Assembly: GCA_041178545.1 (NCBI GenBank)
Contig: JBEGVB010000016.1
Span: 1-40,032, forward strand
Direction of reading: 5' to 3'
DNA: 40,032 nt
DNA from: JBEATZ01 sp041178545
Lineage (GTDB): Bacteria; Planctomycetota; UBA1135; UBA2386
The position numbers and the translations under genes are program-made. The notes beneath the pieces were generated by a model. That model ran no database searches, was not told the DNA's origin, and saw only the letters and a program-made list of their open reading frames with translations. Of the stretch, positions 1 to 9,058 are shown in pieces. Numbering within the stretch: position 1 is the first letter of the stretch; each line of letters opens with the position of its first letter.

Positions 1-1
1 A

Positions 2-454
2 AAAACGCATACAACATCTAAACTAAACAATGCAGATAACAAGAATGATAAACCCATCTACAAAGATCCCGATCCGCTCGTCCTATTGAACGGATTCAGT
101 GCAACAGGACTAACTCAGATCCAAACTTGGAAGCAATCGAAGTTCGATGGGATGTGGACTGCAACCGCTCGGATCCCTGTTGGGCAAAATGAGGTCTCCT
201 GCTTGCTGGAGTCCTCGAGTCCTGAAAAGGTCCAGAAAGTTACCGTGGAGGCCGAGGTAAACGTCAAGGACGAATCGGTTTCGCAACTCGTTTTGCAGTT
301 TGCAAAAAGCCTACGAGCTCTAATGAGGGAAATGCCTGATGGGCTCGCCAAAGCAATCGCATCTCAAGGAAGTTGGGAGAACGACAACTGGCGGTTCGAA
401 AAGGAAGCTCACCCGAGAGGTGGGGGTTACGACCTTAGGCTCCAGAGCAAGTAG
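2..454 (+). CDS. Partial hypothetical protein (C-terminal part, cut by left edge)
   Basis: The reading frame is open from the first bases of the window to a TAG at 452-454, so the gene almost certainly begins outside. A TTG at 86 could be a start, but the frame continues upstream without a stop and nothing favours TTG 86. The visible ~150 residues begin with a Lys/Asn/Asp-rich hydrophilic stretch and continue with a mixed, soluble-looking domain. I see no signal peptide, membrane segment or catalytic motif, and I do not recognise the family. Base composition is clearly more AT-rich than the DNA from 800 onward, which suggests foreign origin or a lightly constrained gene. Confidence 0.5.
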   Translation, partial: KTHTTSKLNNADNKNDKPIYKDPDPLVLLNGFSATGLTQIQTWKQSKFDGMWTATARIPVGQNEVSCLLESSSPEKVQKVTVEAEVNVKDESVSQLVLQFAKSLRALMREMPDGLAKAIASQGSWENDNWRFEKEAHPRGGGYDLRLQSK

Positions 455-799
455 CGACATCAGCGAATAATGAGACGATGAAGCGGCGGAAGAAGTGGCG
501 AAGGCAATGCCAAATCATGATGGCCTGCATGTGGTGGTCGCGTTGCCCCAGTTGAGATGTGCCCTTCTGCAGGATGGGAGGCGTGCGTAGCCTGATCAAG
601 CTACAATGCAGAGCCAGAACCATCTGCTGGCGGAACTACGCCAACTGAAGCTGAAGCTGGGATCGAATTGGAGAGAGCACGAATCAGCTACACTCAGTTA
701 TCTGAGACTCTTGTGAGGACTCACAAATGCCTCTCATTCCCTAAGAGATCTTAGAACTTGCCAACTACCAATGCGCAGAGCCCTGCTTGCGCGCGCGCC
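455..799. other. Gene-free stretch at the composition boundary
   Basis: No open frame here has a credible start, ribosome binding site and protein-like composition. A 62-codon leftward frame (435-623) overlaps the preceding gene and looks spurious. GC content rises from moderate here to very high just after 800. I found no tRNA, repeat or insertion-sequence end. Confidence 0.4.
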
Positions 800-3628
800 T
801 CACTGCCGGACCGTGACGGCGAGACCGCGTGAGCCGCTGAACCCTTGCGTACCGCACGGGTCGAACCAGCCCACCTGCGCGCGCAGCACCACGCCCACCA
901 GCGAGGGCTGGTTGGGCACCGGCAGGCCGTAGAGGCCGGTGCCGGCAGCGTCTGCCTGCACGAAGCTCACGGAAGCAGTGGCCGGGTCGACGTTGACCGT
1001 GATGCCGACGAGCGGCACCGATGCCTGTGCGAAGGACTGCAGCAGGAAGCCGCCGGCGCTTGCTGGCGCGTTGGCCATGACGAACCCGAACAGCCCGTTG
1101 CCGATGCGCGGCTCGCTGTTGCCCGCGAGCAGCGGGGCACCGCTGCAGCCTGCCGTTGCGATGCCGTAGGGCTGCGCCGCCTCGTCGCCGTTGAGGGCAC
1201 CGTCGAGGTCACGGTCCAGCGCCATGCGCGTGCCGCTGCCAGGCGGCACGCCGAGGAACGTGAGCCGCGTGCCACCCTGCTGGACCCTGGCCTGCAGCTG
1301 CGCCAGTGTGAACGGCCCCTCGCCCGTGCGGTCGCTGGCGAAGTCCGCGGTGCCAGGGCGGTACAGCAGGCCCGCCTGACGACCGTCGAGCACGCCGAGC
1401 GCCACCAGGTCGATCTGCCGCGGCGTGCCCGTGGTGCCGCCCGTGAGCAACGTGAGGTCGTTGTTGAGCGTTGCACTGCCGACGGTGGCGGACGTCATCG
1501 TCGCCTGGTAGCCGACGAGCGGGCCGGTGCCGGTGTCGAAGCTGCGCAGGAAGGTGACGATGTCGTCCTTGGTGGCGGCAGGCCACGGGTCGAACACGGG
1601 CTGGGCGAAGAAGCTGGTGAGGGTGTCGAGGGAGCCGTCGTGGGTGAAGCCGAAGCCCGACTTCTGCGGCGCCCCGGTGCGGTTGAATCCCGTCTTGCGG
1701 TACATGTTGCGCAGCTGCGGCACCTTCATGTGCTGCGGCTCCTCGAGTGTCTGGGGACCTTCCACGATCGCACGGTTGGTGCCCGTGGGCAGCGAGTGGC
1801 ACCGCACGCAGCTCACATCACCGATGATGAGGATGTTCTGCACAACCTGGTTGTAGGCCGCGAGCCCGGCCGCCTCGTTGTTGCCCGCAGGCGAACTGCG
1901 CAGCGTGCGCGTGAGCAGCTGGTTTGGGTTGGGCGGGAACGCGATCGACGTGGCGAACGCCGCATAGTCGTTCATGTCCGCCGTCGGGATCTGGTTGGAG
2001 AGCCCCATCAGGGTCACGAACGCGCCGTTGAACGCCTGGAAGTTGGACCGGTCCCCGCGCCAGTGCAGCGGGTTGGTGGCCGCGAGCCCCTTGAAGGTCT
2101 GCGTGGTCATCGGCCCCTTCATCGGGTGGAAGTTGCGGCCGATGGGCGTGGTCGCCGACAACAGGAACAGCGTGTCGAAGGGCTGCGGCTGCGTGGGGAT
2201 CGGCTCCATCACGCCGTACGGGTCGCCCAGGTCCCAGGCAATGCCGTCCGTGTCGCCGTCGACGTGGCAGGAGGCGCAGCTCATGGCGCCAGCGCCGCTG
2301 AGCCGCGCGTCGTAGAGGAACTTGCGGCCCTCGCGCAGGGTCGCGGGCACCGGGTCGTGGGTCGCGATCGCGACCTCCCGCACCAGCGTGCCGGCGGCAC
2401 GGTCCACCACGCCGACCGTGTCGGTCATGCGGTTGTGCACGTAGAGGATCCCCGTGGTCGGGTGCAGGACCAGGGCGCGCGGTCCGCGCATCTGCCGCGT
2501 ACCGGCCCCCACCGGCCGCACGTCGATGCGCCCCACCACGGCACCGTTGCCGTCGAGCACGCCGATGCGGTCCGAGCCCTGCGCCGCCACGTAGATGCGG
2601 TTGGAGGCCGCGTCGACGGCCACGCCAAACGGGTCTGCAAGAGCCGTGGCCTGCGCCGCCGGGTTGGGCATGGTGGCGTAGTTGACGCCCGGGTTGAGGT
2701 CGACGGGTGTCACCGTTGGCGTGGCACCGGTGGTGATGCGCGTGACACGGTTGTCCACGGCATGGCCCTTGAGTGCGAACTCGAAGGACACGAGGTTGCG
2801 CGCCTCCGTGTTGGCCACCCACAGGTCGCCGGTGGTCGGGTGCACGGCAATGCCGGTGTTGATCGTGCCGACGCGGCGGAAGTTGCGCGACACGGTCAAG
2901 GAGGCCACGTCGATCTCCACCACGTCGTTGTCAGGCAGCGAGAAGCCCGTGGGCAGTGCGGTGGTACCGAGCCACTGCGGGTCGTCCGCGCGGACGATCC
3001 GGCCCGCGCGCGGCGGCGTCGGCAGCGTGCTGCCTGGTGGGAGCGACGGCACCGTCATGCCTGGCGCGTTGAACGGGATGATGGTGGTCCCGTTGCCCGA
3101 GCGCTGCACGACGGCATAGACCTTGGCACCGTTGGGACTCACCGCGAGGGAGCGGGGGTCCTTGCCGAACACCTCGACCACCCCCAGCGGCACGCGCGTG
3201 GCCGCATCGAACACGTGCACCTGGTCGGTGGTTGCCGCAGTCACGAAGGCCTTGCCCCCGGCGAACACCACGTCACTCGGCTCGTCCTTCACCCGGATCG
3301 TGTCCACCACCACGCCGAGGGCCAGCGACACGATGCTCACGCTGTCCCCCACCTGGTTGACGACCCACACCTCGTCGTTGGTGCGCGCATTCACGCTCAC
3401 CGGCTCCAGCCCGACCGGGATCTCCGCCACCAGCTGCGGCAGCGAGGGCTGGCGCAGGTCGAAGACGCTGAGCCGCGAGTTGGTGGTGTCCGCCACCAGC
3501 AGCAGCCGCCCGTCCGGCGTCAGCCGCATGGGCTGGACCTGACCGGACTCGAAGTTCACGTGGGACTGGGCCCCCGCAAGGGCAGCCAGCAGGAACGCGG
3601 CACTCAGGACAGATGGGACGTGCGCCAT
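800..3628 (-). CDS. Secreted beta-propeller diheme cytochrome c protein
   Basis: The 942-residue protein has an N-terminal signal peptide (about residues 1-20, Ala-rich core, cleaved near AGA-QS). Residues ~25-420 hold repeated propeller blades of the YVTN/NHL kind (for example 'RLTPDGRLLLVAD' and 'VAVDAASNRIYVAAQGSDR'). A cytochrome region follows with two heme-binding sites, CASCH at 451-455 and CVRCH at 607-611, in a layout like diheme cytochrome c peroxidase/MauG relatives. A beta-rich tail follows from ~700. It is probably periplasmic and does redox or oxidative chemistry; the substrate is unknown. The ATG at 3628 is preceded by GAGGTGAT at good spacing, which fixes the start. It lies 120 bp downstream of another leftward cytochrome gene, with a GC hairpin between them. 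The propeller and heme assignment is firm; peroxidase activity is inference. Confidence 0.85.
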   Translation of the reverse strand: MAHVPSVLSAAFLLAALAGAQSHVNFESGQVQPMRLTPDGRLLLVADTTNSRLSVFDLRQPSLPQLVAEIPVGLEPVSVNARTNDEVWVVNQVGDSVSIVSLALGVVVDTIRVKDEPSDVVFAGGKAFVTAATTDQVHVFDAATRVPLGVVEVFGKDPRSLAVSPNGAKVYAVVQRSGNGTTIIPFNAPGMTVPSLPPGSTLPTPPRAGRIVRADDPQWLGTTALPTGFSLPDNDVVEIDVASLTVSRNFRRVGTINTGIAVHPTTGDLWVANTEARNLVSFEFALKGHAVDNRVTRITTGATPTVTPVDLNPGVNYATMPNPAAQATALADPFGVAVDAASNRIYVAAQGSDRIGVLDGNGAVVGRIDVRPVGAGTRQMRGPRALVLHPTTGILYVHNRMTDTVGVVDRAAGTLVREVAIATHDPVPATLREGRKFLYDARLSGAGAMSCASCHVDGDTDGIAWDLGDPYGVMEPIPTQPQPFDTLFLLSATTPIGRNFHPMKGPMTTQTFKGLAATNPLHWRGDRSNFQAFNGAFVTLMGLSNQIPTADMNDYAAFATSIAFPPNPNQLLTRTLRSSPAGNNEAAGLAAYNQVVQNILIIGDVSCVRCHSLPTGTNRAIVEGPQTLEEPQHMKVPQLRNMYRKTGFNRTGAPQKSGFGFTHDGSLDTLTSFFAQPVFDPWPAATKDDIVTFLRSFDTGTGPLVGYQATMTSATVGSATLNNDLTLLTGGTTGTPRQIDLVALGVLDGRQAGLLYRPGTADFASDRTGEGPFTLAQLQARVQQGGTRLTFLGVPPGSGTRMALDRDLDGALNGDEAAQPYGIATAGCSGAPLLAGNSEPRIGNGLFGFVMANAPASAGGFLLQSFAQASVPLVGITVNVDPATASVSFVQADAAGTGLYGLPVPNQPSLVGVVLRAQVGWFDPCGTQGFSGSRGLAVTVRQ

Positions 3629-3659
3629 GGGATCACCTCACCGAGACGTTGTCCGGTGG

Positions 3660-3683
3660 CGGCCGGCAGGGACCTGCCGGCCG
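3660..3683. promoter_or_regulatory. GC-rich perfect inverted repeat between two cytochrome genes
   Basis: Arms of 11 bp (C + GGCCGGCAGG / CCTGCCGGCC + G) are separated by only 2 bp. The repeat lies 66 bp past the stop of the upstream gene and 32 bp before the ATG of the next, both leftward. No T-tract follows on the minus strand, so it is not a canonical intrinsic terminator. It could be an mRNA-stabilising or attenuating hairpin, or a protein-binding palindrome. Confidence 0.4.
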
Positions 3684-3748
3684 GTACCGAAGGGTACGCC
3701 ATCCGACGATGGCACGGCCGCAAAGGGTCCCTCGGCGGGACGTGGTCC

Positions 3749-6700
3749 TCAGCGGGGGGCCTGGCCCTGCCCTGCAGCAGGGGGAGGAACCTGCCGGAAC
3801 ACCGGGTCCTTGGGGTCGCCGCGGGACAGGAGGTAGGCCAGCAGGTCCAGCAGTTCATCGGGCGAGAGGCGATCCACCAGGCCCTTGGGCATGGGCGAGA
3901 GCTTGGCCGGCTCCACGGCAACGACCTGGTCCGCGGGCACGCGGAAGGGCTTGGGGTCGGCCACGGCAGGCCAGACCTCGTGGGCAACGACCTTGCCGTC
4001 CGCCTGCACGGGCACGACGCGGCCAAAGTGGCTGTTGCCGTCCTTCGTCCGCACGATGGATCCCGCGTACTGGTCGCTGATGACCTTCGAGGGCTCGAGG
4101 GTGGCTTCCAGCACGTCCGCGGCAGAGAACTTGTTGCCCAGGCTGCTCAGGTCGGGCCCCACGTTGCCGCCCTCGCCCGCGAACCGGTGGCACGCGGCGC
4201 AGGAACTCGCGTGGAAGAGGTTGCGGCCGGCGGCGAAGTCGCGGTCCTTCATGCCGTTGCGCGCGAGCGACACCGCCTCGTCGAGTTCCCACGCACGGCC
4301 AGGTCCCTTGGGCGGCGTTGCAACGAAAGCCACGGGCTCGGTGCGCGCCTTGCCTGCGGCATCGGCCAGCACGTTGCGCTCGGCCTCGCTGCAGGCCTCC
4401 CAAACCGCATCGACCATGCGCGTGAGGTAGCCACCGTAGCTGTGCCCACCCTTGCGGCTGCGGGCTGCGGCGACGAAGTCGAAGAACGCCACCCGCTGCT
4501 CCAGGGTCCACCCGCGCGGCACCGTGCGCAGCGCCCATGCGATGCCGATCTGGTCCGTGGGCGGCATGGTGTCCATCATCGCGCGGATCGAGCTGCCGTA
4601 CCGGGAGTTGCGCTGGATCAGGTTGCCCCACTCGGGCACGGGTGAGGGCTGCATCGGCGTGAGCAACGCGAGTCCGCGCTCGACCACGACCGGTGACCCG
4701 AGGTTTGCGAGCAGGCCGCACAACGAACGGTCGAGCCGCAGTCTGCCGCTGGGCAGCATGGGTTCGAGGCGCTGCAACAGCATGCTGCGCACGGCGTCGT
4801 CAGGACGCCCGAGCCGCACCAGCGCGAGCTCGTGCGCACGCAGCCAGCAGAGCTTGCCGAGCTCGTCGAGCCTCGCGACATCCACCGTGCCGAGGAAGCG
4901 CACGAGCGGGCCGAGGTCGCTGGGTTCTCCCTGCCGGGCAAGGGCCAGCGCGGCCTCGAGGGCTGCGCGCGAGTCCGCCGCCGTGTCGATGGCCAGTGCC
5001 TTGTCGCGCCAGTCGGCCACCGGCTGCGACTCCACCGCGATGCGGGCGGCGTGCCGCAGTGCAGCATCCTCGCTGCCGAGGTGGGCCCAGGCAGCGGGCA
5101 CTGCAGCGGAGTCGACGCGCCCGTGGAACGCCTCCAGCACGAGACGATGGTCGCGTGCCTTGCTGGAGGACTGGATGGCGTCGATGCCCGACTCCATGTG
5201 GCCGTGCACCCGGTAGAGGGTCGAGGGCGTGCCGCGGCCACCGGTGAGCACGTAGAGGTGGTCCCCCACCTGCACGGCATCGGTCACCGGGAACGGCTGG
5301 CCCCAGGCGAACTCACTGGCCCGTGCGGTCAGGGCCGCGGTGGAACGGTCGAAGGACAACCGCCACGTGGTGCCGAAGGTCCAGTCGAGCGCGAGTGCGT
5401 CGTTGCCGATCGCCACCATGCCCGTCGGCGAGCCCGGCCCGATGTCGCAGACGACGGGCGGCACCTCAGGGCTGTCCACGGGCCACTTGCCGCTGCCGCT
5501 GCGCCAGCCGTAGTCGGCGCCGCTGAGCACCTGGCAGATGCGGGTGGGCCGGTACCAGGGCAGCCCCATGTCCCACTCCATGTCCGCGTCGTAGGTCACG
5601 ATGTCGCCGTTGGGCAGCACCGCCAGGTCATAGGCGTTGCGGAAGCCGGCGCAGAGCAGCTCCCAGCGCTTGCCCTCCGGGTCGACGAGGCAGATGTAGC
5701 CACCCGGCGCCTTGATGCCGACCGCATGGCCGTTGGGGTCCTCGACCTTGGTCAGGATCCCGTCCTCCGACCAGTTGCGGGGCAGCCTGCTGGCGTCGAG
5801 GTCGGGGAGCAGCACGTGGTTGCCGCACAGCACGAGCAGGTTCCTGCCGTCCGGGGCCACGACCACGGCATGCGGACCATGCTCGCCGTCGCCGCGGAGC
5901 TCGCGCAGCAGTTGCACCTCGTCGAGCCGGTCGTCGCCGTCGGTGTCGCGCAACCGGTAGAGACCGGACTTGCCGCCCGACTGGACCGCGTAGAGGGACC
6001 CGAGGTGCCAGCAGAGTCCCTGGCACCCGCCCATGTCGACGTCGACGCGCTCGATGCGAGTGAGCAGCCCGTCCCGCGCGTCCTCCTCCACCGTGATGCG
6101 GTACAGGCCGCGACCCTGGTCGCTCGCGTAGAGCCTGCCGCGGTCATCTGCGCACATGGCGACCCACGAGCCCATGGTGCGGGGCACCATGAGGAGACGC
6201 TCTGCAGTGAGACCCTCGGCGAGCCTCAGCTCGGTCGCCGGCGCAGCACGCTGCGGACCGGGCGGCACCAGCGAGTCGACGAGCGAGGAAGGGTCGAGGC
6301 GCGCGGACCACGGCAGGCCGTCCGCGCCCAGTGCGCCGAGCACCGTTGCGGGGCGCCATGCAGAGTCGTCGAACTCCGCGGTCTCCCAGCCCTTGGGCTC
6401 GTCGTCGAACACGCGCCACGAGGCATCGGTCACGACGGACGCGATGGTGCCGTCCGGCATCCGCATGCGCAGGCGCAACACGAGTCCTGCCGGCCCGCCG
6501 TCGTTGGCGCCATAGACCGCCATCGCGTTGGCACCCTCGCGCAGGTGCTTGGTCACGTCGACGTTGCGGGGCGCCTCCCACGTGGAGCTCTTGAGCACCT
6601 CGGTGCCGTTCACGAACACGCTCACGTTGTTGTCGCAGGAGGCCACGAGCTGCGCGGCCGCCGGCAGCTTGCCGAGCCGGAACCCGCGGCGGAACCACAC

Positions 6701-7459
6701 CTCGTGGTCCTCGCGCGCGTTGCCGTCCCAGACCCACTGTGGCACCGGCCCCTCGTCTGCAGGCTGCACTGCAAGTTCCTCGGTGGGCAGCCGCTTGAGG
6801 ACGAGGTTGCGGAACTGCACGGTCATCGGTGCGCCAGAGTGCAGCTGCAGGCCGATGCAGCCCTTGCGGCTCGCCTTGGGCGAGTCGTCGACGAACTCGA
6901 CGGCCAGCCTGCCGTCGACCTCGTGCTGCAGCCTGTTGCCGCGCGCCGTGATGCGCATCCGGTGCCAGGACGCGAGGTCGACCGGCACGGGCTCGGCGAG
7001 ACGACCCAGTTCGCGCATGGTGCCGTCCGCTGCGCTGGCGAGCTGCTGCCCGTGCCTGGCGACGATGCCCCTGCCGCCTTCCTCGTAGAGCATGCCGAAG
7101 TACGAGGGCTCGCCGTGCACGTCACACTGGTAGCCGTGCAGTGCGTGCTCGCGGCCGGCGACCTTCGTTGCCCGGTACTGGACGCCCGAGTTGTTGTCGC
7201 CCTGGAGCCGCACCTCGAACGAGAGCTCGAAGTCGGCAACGTCCTCTCCCTGCCAGACAAGGAAGGTGTTCGCGGCGACGTCGAGTCCCACCGAGGAACC
7301 GACGATGCAGCCGTCGCGCACCGACCAGATCCGCGCGTCACCCTTCCAGCCGGAGAGGGTCTTGCCGTCGAAGATCGGCACCGCTTCCTGTGCGCGCGAG
7401 AGCGTGGCTCCCGCAACCGATGCCACGAACAGGAACACGAGGCCGAGGGCTGGTCGCAT
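3749..7459 (-). CDS. DUF1080 / galactose-binding-like / beta-propeller / HEAT / cytochrome c chimera (PVC-type heme-binding protein)
   Basis: About 1236 residues. A signal peptide (1-23, ending near SRA-QE) sets the start at ATG 7459; the frame is open further upstream but that part is not protein-like. Domains in order: DUF1080/LamG-like fold (~27-205, 'FDGKTLSGWKGDARIW', 'DNNSGVQYRA'); a beta-sandwich resembling a galactose-binding domain (~215-335, 'CDNNVSVFVNGTEV'); a six-bladed glucose-dehydrogenase-like propeller (~360-750); alpha-helical HEAT-like repeats (~760-1050); and a C-terminal cytochrome c domain with CAACH at 1087-1091 and a downstream 'GNVGPDLSSLG' loop. This architecture is typical of planctomycete/verrucomicrobial proteins thought to act on carbohydrates in the periplasm with electron transfer. 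The exact substrate is unknown. It is divergent from the small exported protein at 7575. Confidence 0.85.
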   Translation of the reverse strand: MRPALGLVFLFVASVAGATLSRAQEAVPIFDGKTLSGWKGDARIWSVRDGCIVGSSVGLDVAANTFLVWQGEDVADFELSFEVRLQGDNNSGVQYRATKVAGREHALHGYQCDVHGEPSYFGMLYEEGGRGIVARHGQQLASAADGTMRELGRLAEPVPVDLASWHRMRITARGNRLQHEVDGRLAVEFVDDSPKASRKGCIGLQLHSGAPMTVQFRNLVLKRLPTEELAVQPADEGPVPQWVWDGNAREDHEVWFRRGFRLGKLPAAAQLVASCDNNVSVFVNGTEVLKSSTWEAPRNVDVTKHLREGANAMAVYGANDGGPAGLVLRLRMRMPDGTIASVVTDASWRVFDDEPKGWETAEFDDSAWRPATVLGALGADGLPWSARLDPSSLVDSLVPPGPQRAAPATELRLAEGLTAERLLMVPRTMGSWVAMCADDRGRLYASDQGRGLYRITVEEDARDGLLTRIERVDVDMGGCQGLCWHLGSLYAVQSGGKSGLYRLRDTDGDDRLDEVQLLRELRGDGEHGPHAVVVAPDGRNLLVLCGNHVLLPDLDASRLPRNWSEDGILTKVEDPNGHAVGIKAPGGYICLVDPEGKRWELLCAGFRNAYDLAVLPNGDIVTYDADMEWDMGLPWYRPTRICQVLSGADYGWRSGSGKWPVDSPEVPPVVCDIGPGSPTGMVAIGNDALALDWTFGTTWRLSFDRSTAALTARASEFAWGQPFPVTDAVQVGDHLYVLTGGRGTPSTLYRVHGHMESGIDAIQSSSKARDHRLVLEAFHGRVDSAAVPAAWAHLGSEDAALRHAARIAVESQPVADWRDKALAIDTAADSRAALEAALALARQGEPSDLGPLVRFLGTVDVARLDELGKLCWLRAHELALVRLGRPDDAVRSMLLQRLEPMLPSGRLRLDRSLCGLLANLGSPVVVERGLALLTPMQPSPVPEWGNLIQRNSRYGSSIRAMMDTMPPTDQIGIAWALRTVPRGWTLEQRVAFFDFVAAARSRKGGHSYGGYLTRMVDAVWEACSEAERNVLADAAGKARTEPVAFVATPPKGPGRAWELDEAVSLARNGMKDRDFAAGRNLFHASSCAACHRFAGEGGNVGPDLSSLGNKFSAADVLEATLEPSKVISDQYAGSIVRTKDGNSHFGRVVPVQADGKVVAHEVWPAVADPKPFRVPADQVVAVEPAKLSPMPKGLVDRLSPDELLDLLAYLLSRGDPKDPVFRQVPPPAAGQGQAPR

Positions 7460-7485
7460 CACGCGATTAGAACCGGAGCGAGGCG

Positions 7486-7508
7486 TCCTGCCCATGGCAT
7501 GGGCAGGA
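7486..7508. promoter_or_regulatory. Inverted repeat in the divergent promoter region (candidate operator)
   Basis: TCCTGCCCAT-GGC-ATGGGCAGGA is a perfect 10-bp dyad with a 3-bp centre. It lies 27 bp upstream of the leftward cytochrome start (7459) and 67 bp upstream of the rightward start (7575). Position and symmetry suit a dimeric regulator controlling either or both genes. No regulator gene lies nearby. Confidence 0.45.
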
Positions 7509-7574
7509 TGTAGGGGCTGCCCACGAGGACGGCACTGTGGCACGATGCGGTGGACCACACACGAGACCAACACC

Positions 7575-8117
7575 ATGCGCTTGTTCTTCCTCGCCGCACT
7601 CGCACCGCTCGCGTTCCAGCCCCAGCTCCATGCCGACCGCTTCCACCTCGTCAGCGCACAGGAGGAGGCACAGGCTGCCGAGGGCAGCTCCCCCAGCACC
7701 ATCGAGGGTGTCCTGCTCGGCGAGGAGAACGGCATGTACCGCCTGCGCGTGGTCGGCGGCGAGATGTGGCTCGCCAAGTCCTTGGTCCAGCGGGTCGAGA
7801 AGGATGCGCTCACCGTGGCCGACGTCGAGGCCCGTGAGAAGGCACAGGCGACCGCCGCAGCCACCCCGGCGCAGAACGCCGTGGAGGCAACTGCCCGCCG
7901 AAGCGACAAGGCTGCTGCCGATGCCGTCGTGGCGCCTGCACCGGCTGCAGCGCCTGCCCCGGTGCGCGTCCGTTTCGACCCCGTGCTCGGCACGATGGTG
8001 GACCCTGCAGAGCTGATGGCTGACGCGGTGCTCGAGCGCGAACTGGCCTTCGCCTACACGATGACGAAGGACCGTCGCTACATCCGCCTGCTGCGGCAGC
8101 TCAGGCGCACGCGCTGA
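7575..8117 (+). CDS. Small exported hypothetical protein
   Basis: The 180-residue protein starts at ATG 7575 with a signal peptide (MRLFFLAALAPLAFQPQLHA). The frame extends far upstream, but only this start gives an exported protein. After the leader comes a short conserved-looking segment ('IEGVLLGEENGMYRLRVVGG', 'EMWLAKSLVQRVEKDALTV') that may form a small beta domain. An Ala/Pro-rich low-complexity linker (~100-130) and a basic helical C-terminus follow. I do not recognise the family. It is divergent from the large cytochrome gene across a 115-bp region containing a 10-bp dyad, and convergent with murB, whose stop lies 20 bp away. The exported nature is well supported; the function is unknown. 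Confidence 0.7.
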   Translation: MRLFFLAALAPLAFQPQLHADRFHLVSAQEEAQAAEGSSPSTIEGVLLGEENGMYRLRVVGGEMWLAKSLVQRVEKDALTVADVEAREKAQATAAATPAQNAVEATARRSDKAAADAVVAPAPAAAPAPVRVRFDPVLGTMVDPAELMADAVLERELAFAYTMTKDRRYIRLLRQLRRTR

Positions 8118-8137
8118 GGCGCGGCGCCGTCAGAGGT

Positions 8138-9058
8138 TCAGGAGAAGCCCCAGGACTTGACCTCGGCCTCCAGCTGGATGCCCGAGTGGTCGAGCACGCG
8201 CTTCTGCACCTCGGCCATGAGCTGGCGGAACTGCGCACACGTGCCCGCGCCCACGTTGACGAAGTAGTTGGCGTGCACGTCGCTCACCTGGATGTCGCCC
8301 ACCGAGAGACGCTTGCAGCCGGAGGCCTCGATCAGGCGCCCAGCGGCATCGCCCTTCGGGTTGCGGAAGACGCACCCGACGCTGTGCATGGTCACGGGCT
8401 GGGACGCATTCCGCTTCTTCAGCGAGGCGGAGAACCGGTCGAAGATCGCGCGTGGGTCGTCCTTCGCCAGGGCAAAGGTGGCATCCAGCACGACGCAGCC
8501 CCCGAGTCCGCCGTCGCGGTAGACGGGGGAGCACTCGGCACGCGTGCGCTCGACGAGCTGGCCGTTGGCGTCGACGAGGGTCACCGACGTGAGCCGGTCG
8601 AAGGTCTCGCCGTCGCGGGTGCCGGCGTTCATGGCCACGGCGCCACCCAGGTTGGCCGGGATGCCGGTCAGCGTCTCGAGGCCGGCAAGCCCCTGCTCCC
8701 GCGTGGTGCGGAGCAGGGTGCCCATGGTCACGCCTGCCTCGACGCGCACGCTCTGCCCGTCCCGCGAGATCCGGTTGAGGTTGTCGAGGGACAGCACGGC
8801 ACCACGCACACCCTCGTCGGCGATGAGCACGTTGGACCCGCCGCCGAGCACACGCCACGGGATGCCGTTGTCGCGGAACACCCGCACGGCATGGGCCACG
8901 TCCGCCGCCTGGAAGGGCTCGACGAACCACTCGGCAGGGCCACCCACGCGCAGGTGCGTGAGCGGCGCGAGCACCACGTTGCGACGGACGGCGCCCTGCA
9001 TGCCGCGCAGGGCAGCAGCCAGGTCACAGGACGGCAAGTATGTCTCCAACAGCCCCAT
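8138..9058 (-). CDS. murB: UDP-N-acetylenolpyruvoylglucosamine reductase
   Basis: This FAD- and NADPH-dependent enzyme reduces UDP-GlcNAc-enolpyruvate to UDP-MurNAc in the cytoplasm. About 306 residues, close to the usual ~300 for the shorter MurB type. FAD-binding motifs include 'RVLGGGSNVLIADEG' and 'GIPANLGGAVAMNAG', followed by 'SPVYRDGG'. The proton-donor position is Cys229 in 'GCVFRNP', where E. coli has Ser229. The late Glu is in 'LEAEVKSWG'. The ATG at 9058 starts inside the end of murC, a 35-nt overlap; an in-frame ATG further upstream would lengthen the overlap and adds no family-like sequence. It is the last gene of the dcw operon. ddl, ftsQ, ftsA and ftsZ do not follow it. Confidence 0.95.
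   Translation of the reverse strand: MGLLETYLPSCDLAAALRGMQGAVRRNVVLAPLTHLRVGGPAEWFVEPFQAADVAHAVRVFRDNGIPWRVLGGGSNVLIADEGVRGAVLSLDNLNRISRDGQSVRVEAGVTMGTLLRTTREQGLAGLETLTGIPANLGGAVAMNAGTRDGETFDRLTSVTLVDANGQLVERTRAECSPVYRDGGLGGCVVLDATFALAKDDPRAIFDRFSASLKKRNASQPVTMHSVGCVFRNPKGDAAGRLIEASGCKRLSVGDIQVSDVHANYFVNVGAGTCAQFRQLMAEVQKRVLDHSGIQLEAEVKSWGFS

Noticed and set aside
435..623. 62-codon leftward frame with a transposase-like feel
   Set aside because: Too short, overlaps the upstream gene, no recognisable motif or terminal repeats.
3660..3683. Rho-independent terminator
   Set aside because: The stem is strong but no T-tract follows in either direction and the loop is only 2 nt.
845..4645. Very long rightward open frame (1266 codons) opposite the cytochrome genes
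   Set aside because: His/Arg/Val-rich shadow typical of antisense frames in very GC-rich DNA. It has no motifs, while the opposite strand has signal peptides and heme motifs.
4832..7513. Long rightward open frame (893 codons)
   Set aside because: Antisense shadow of the DUF1080/cytochrome gene with the same biased composition.
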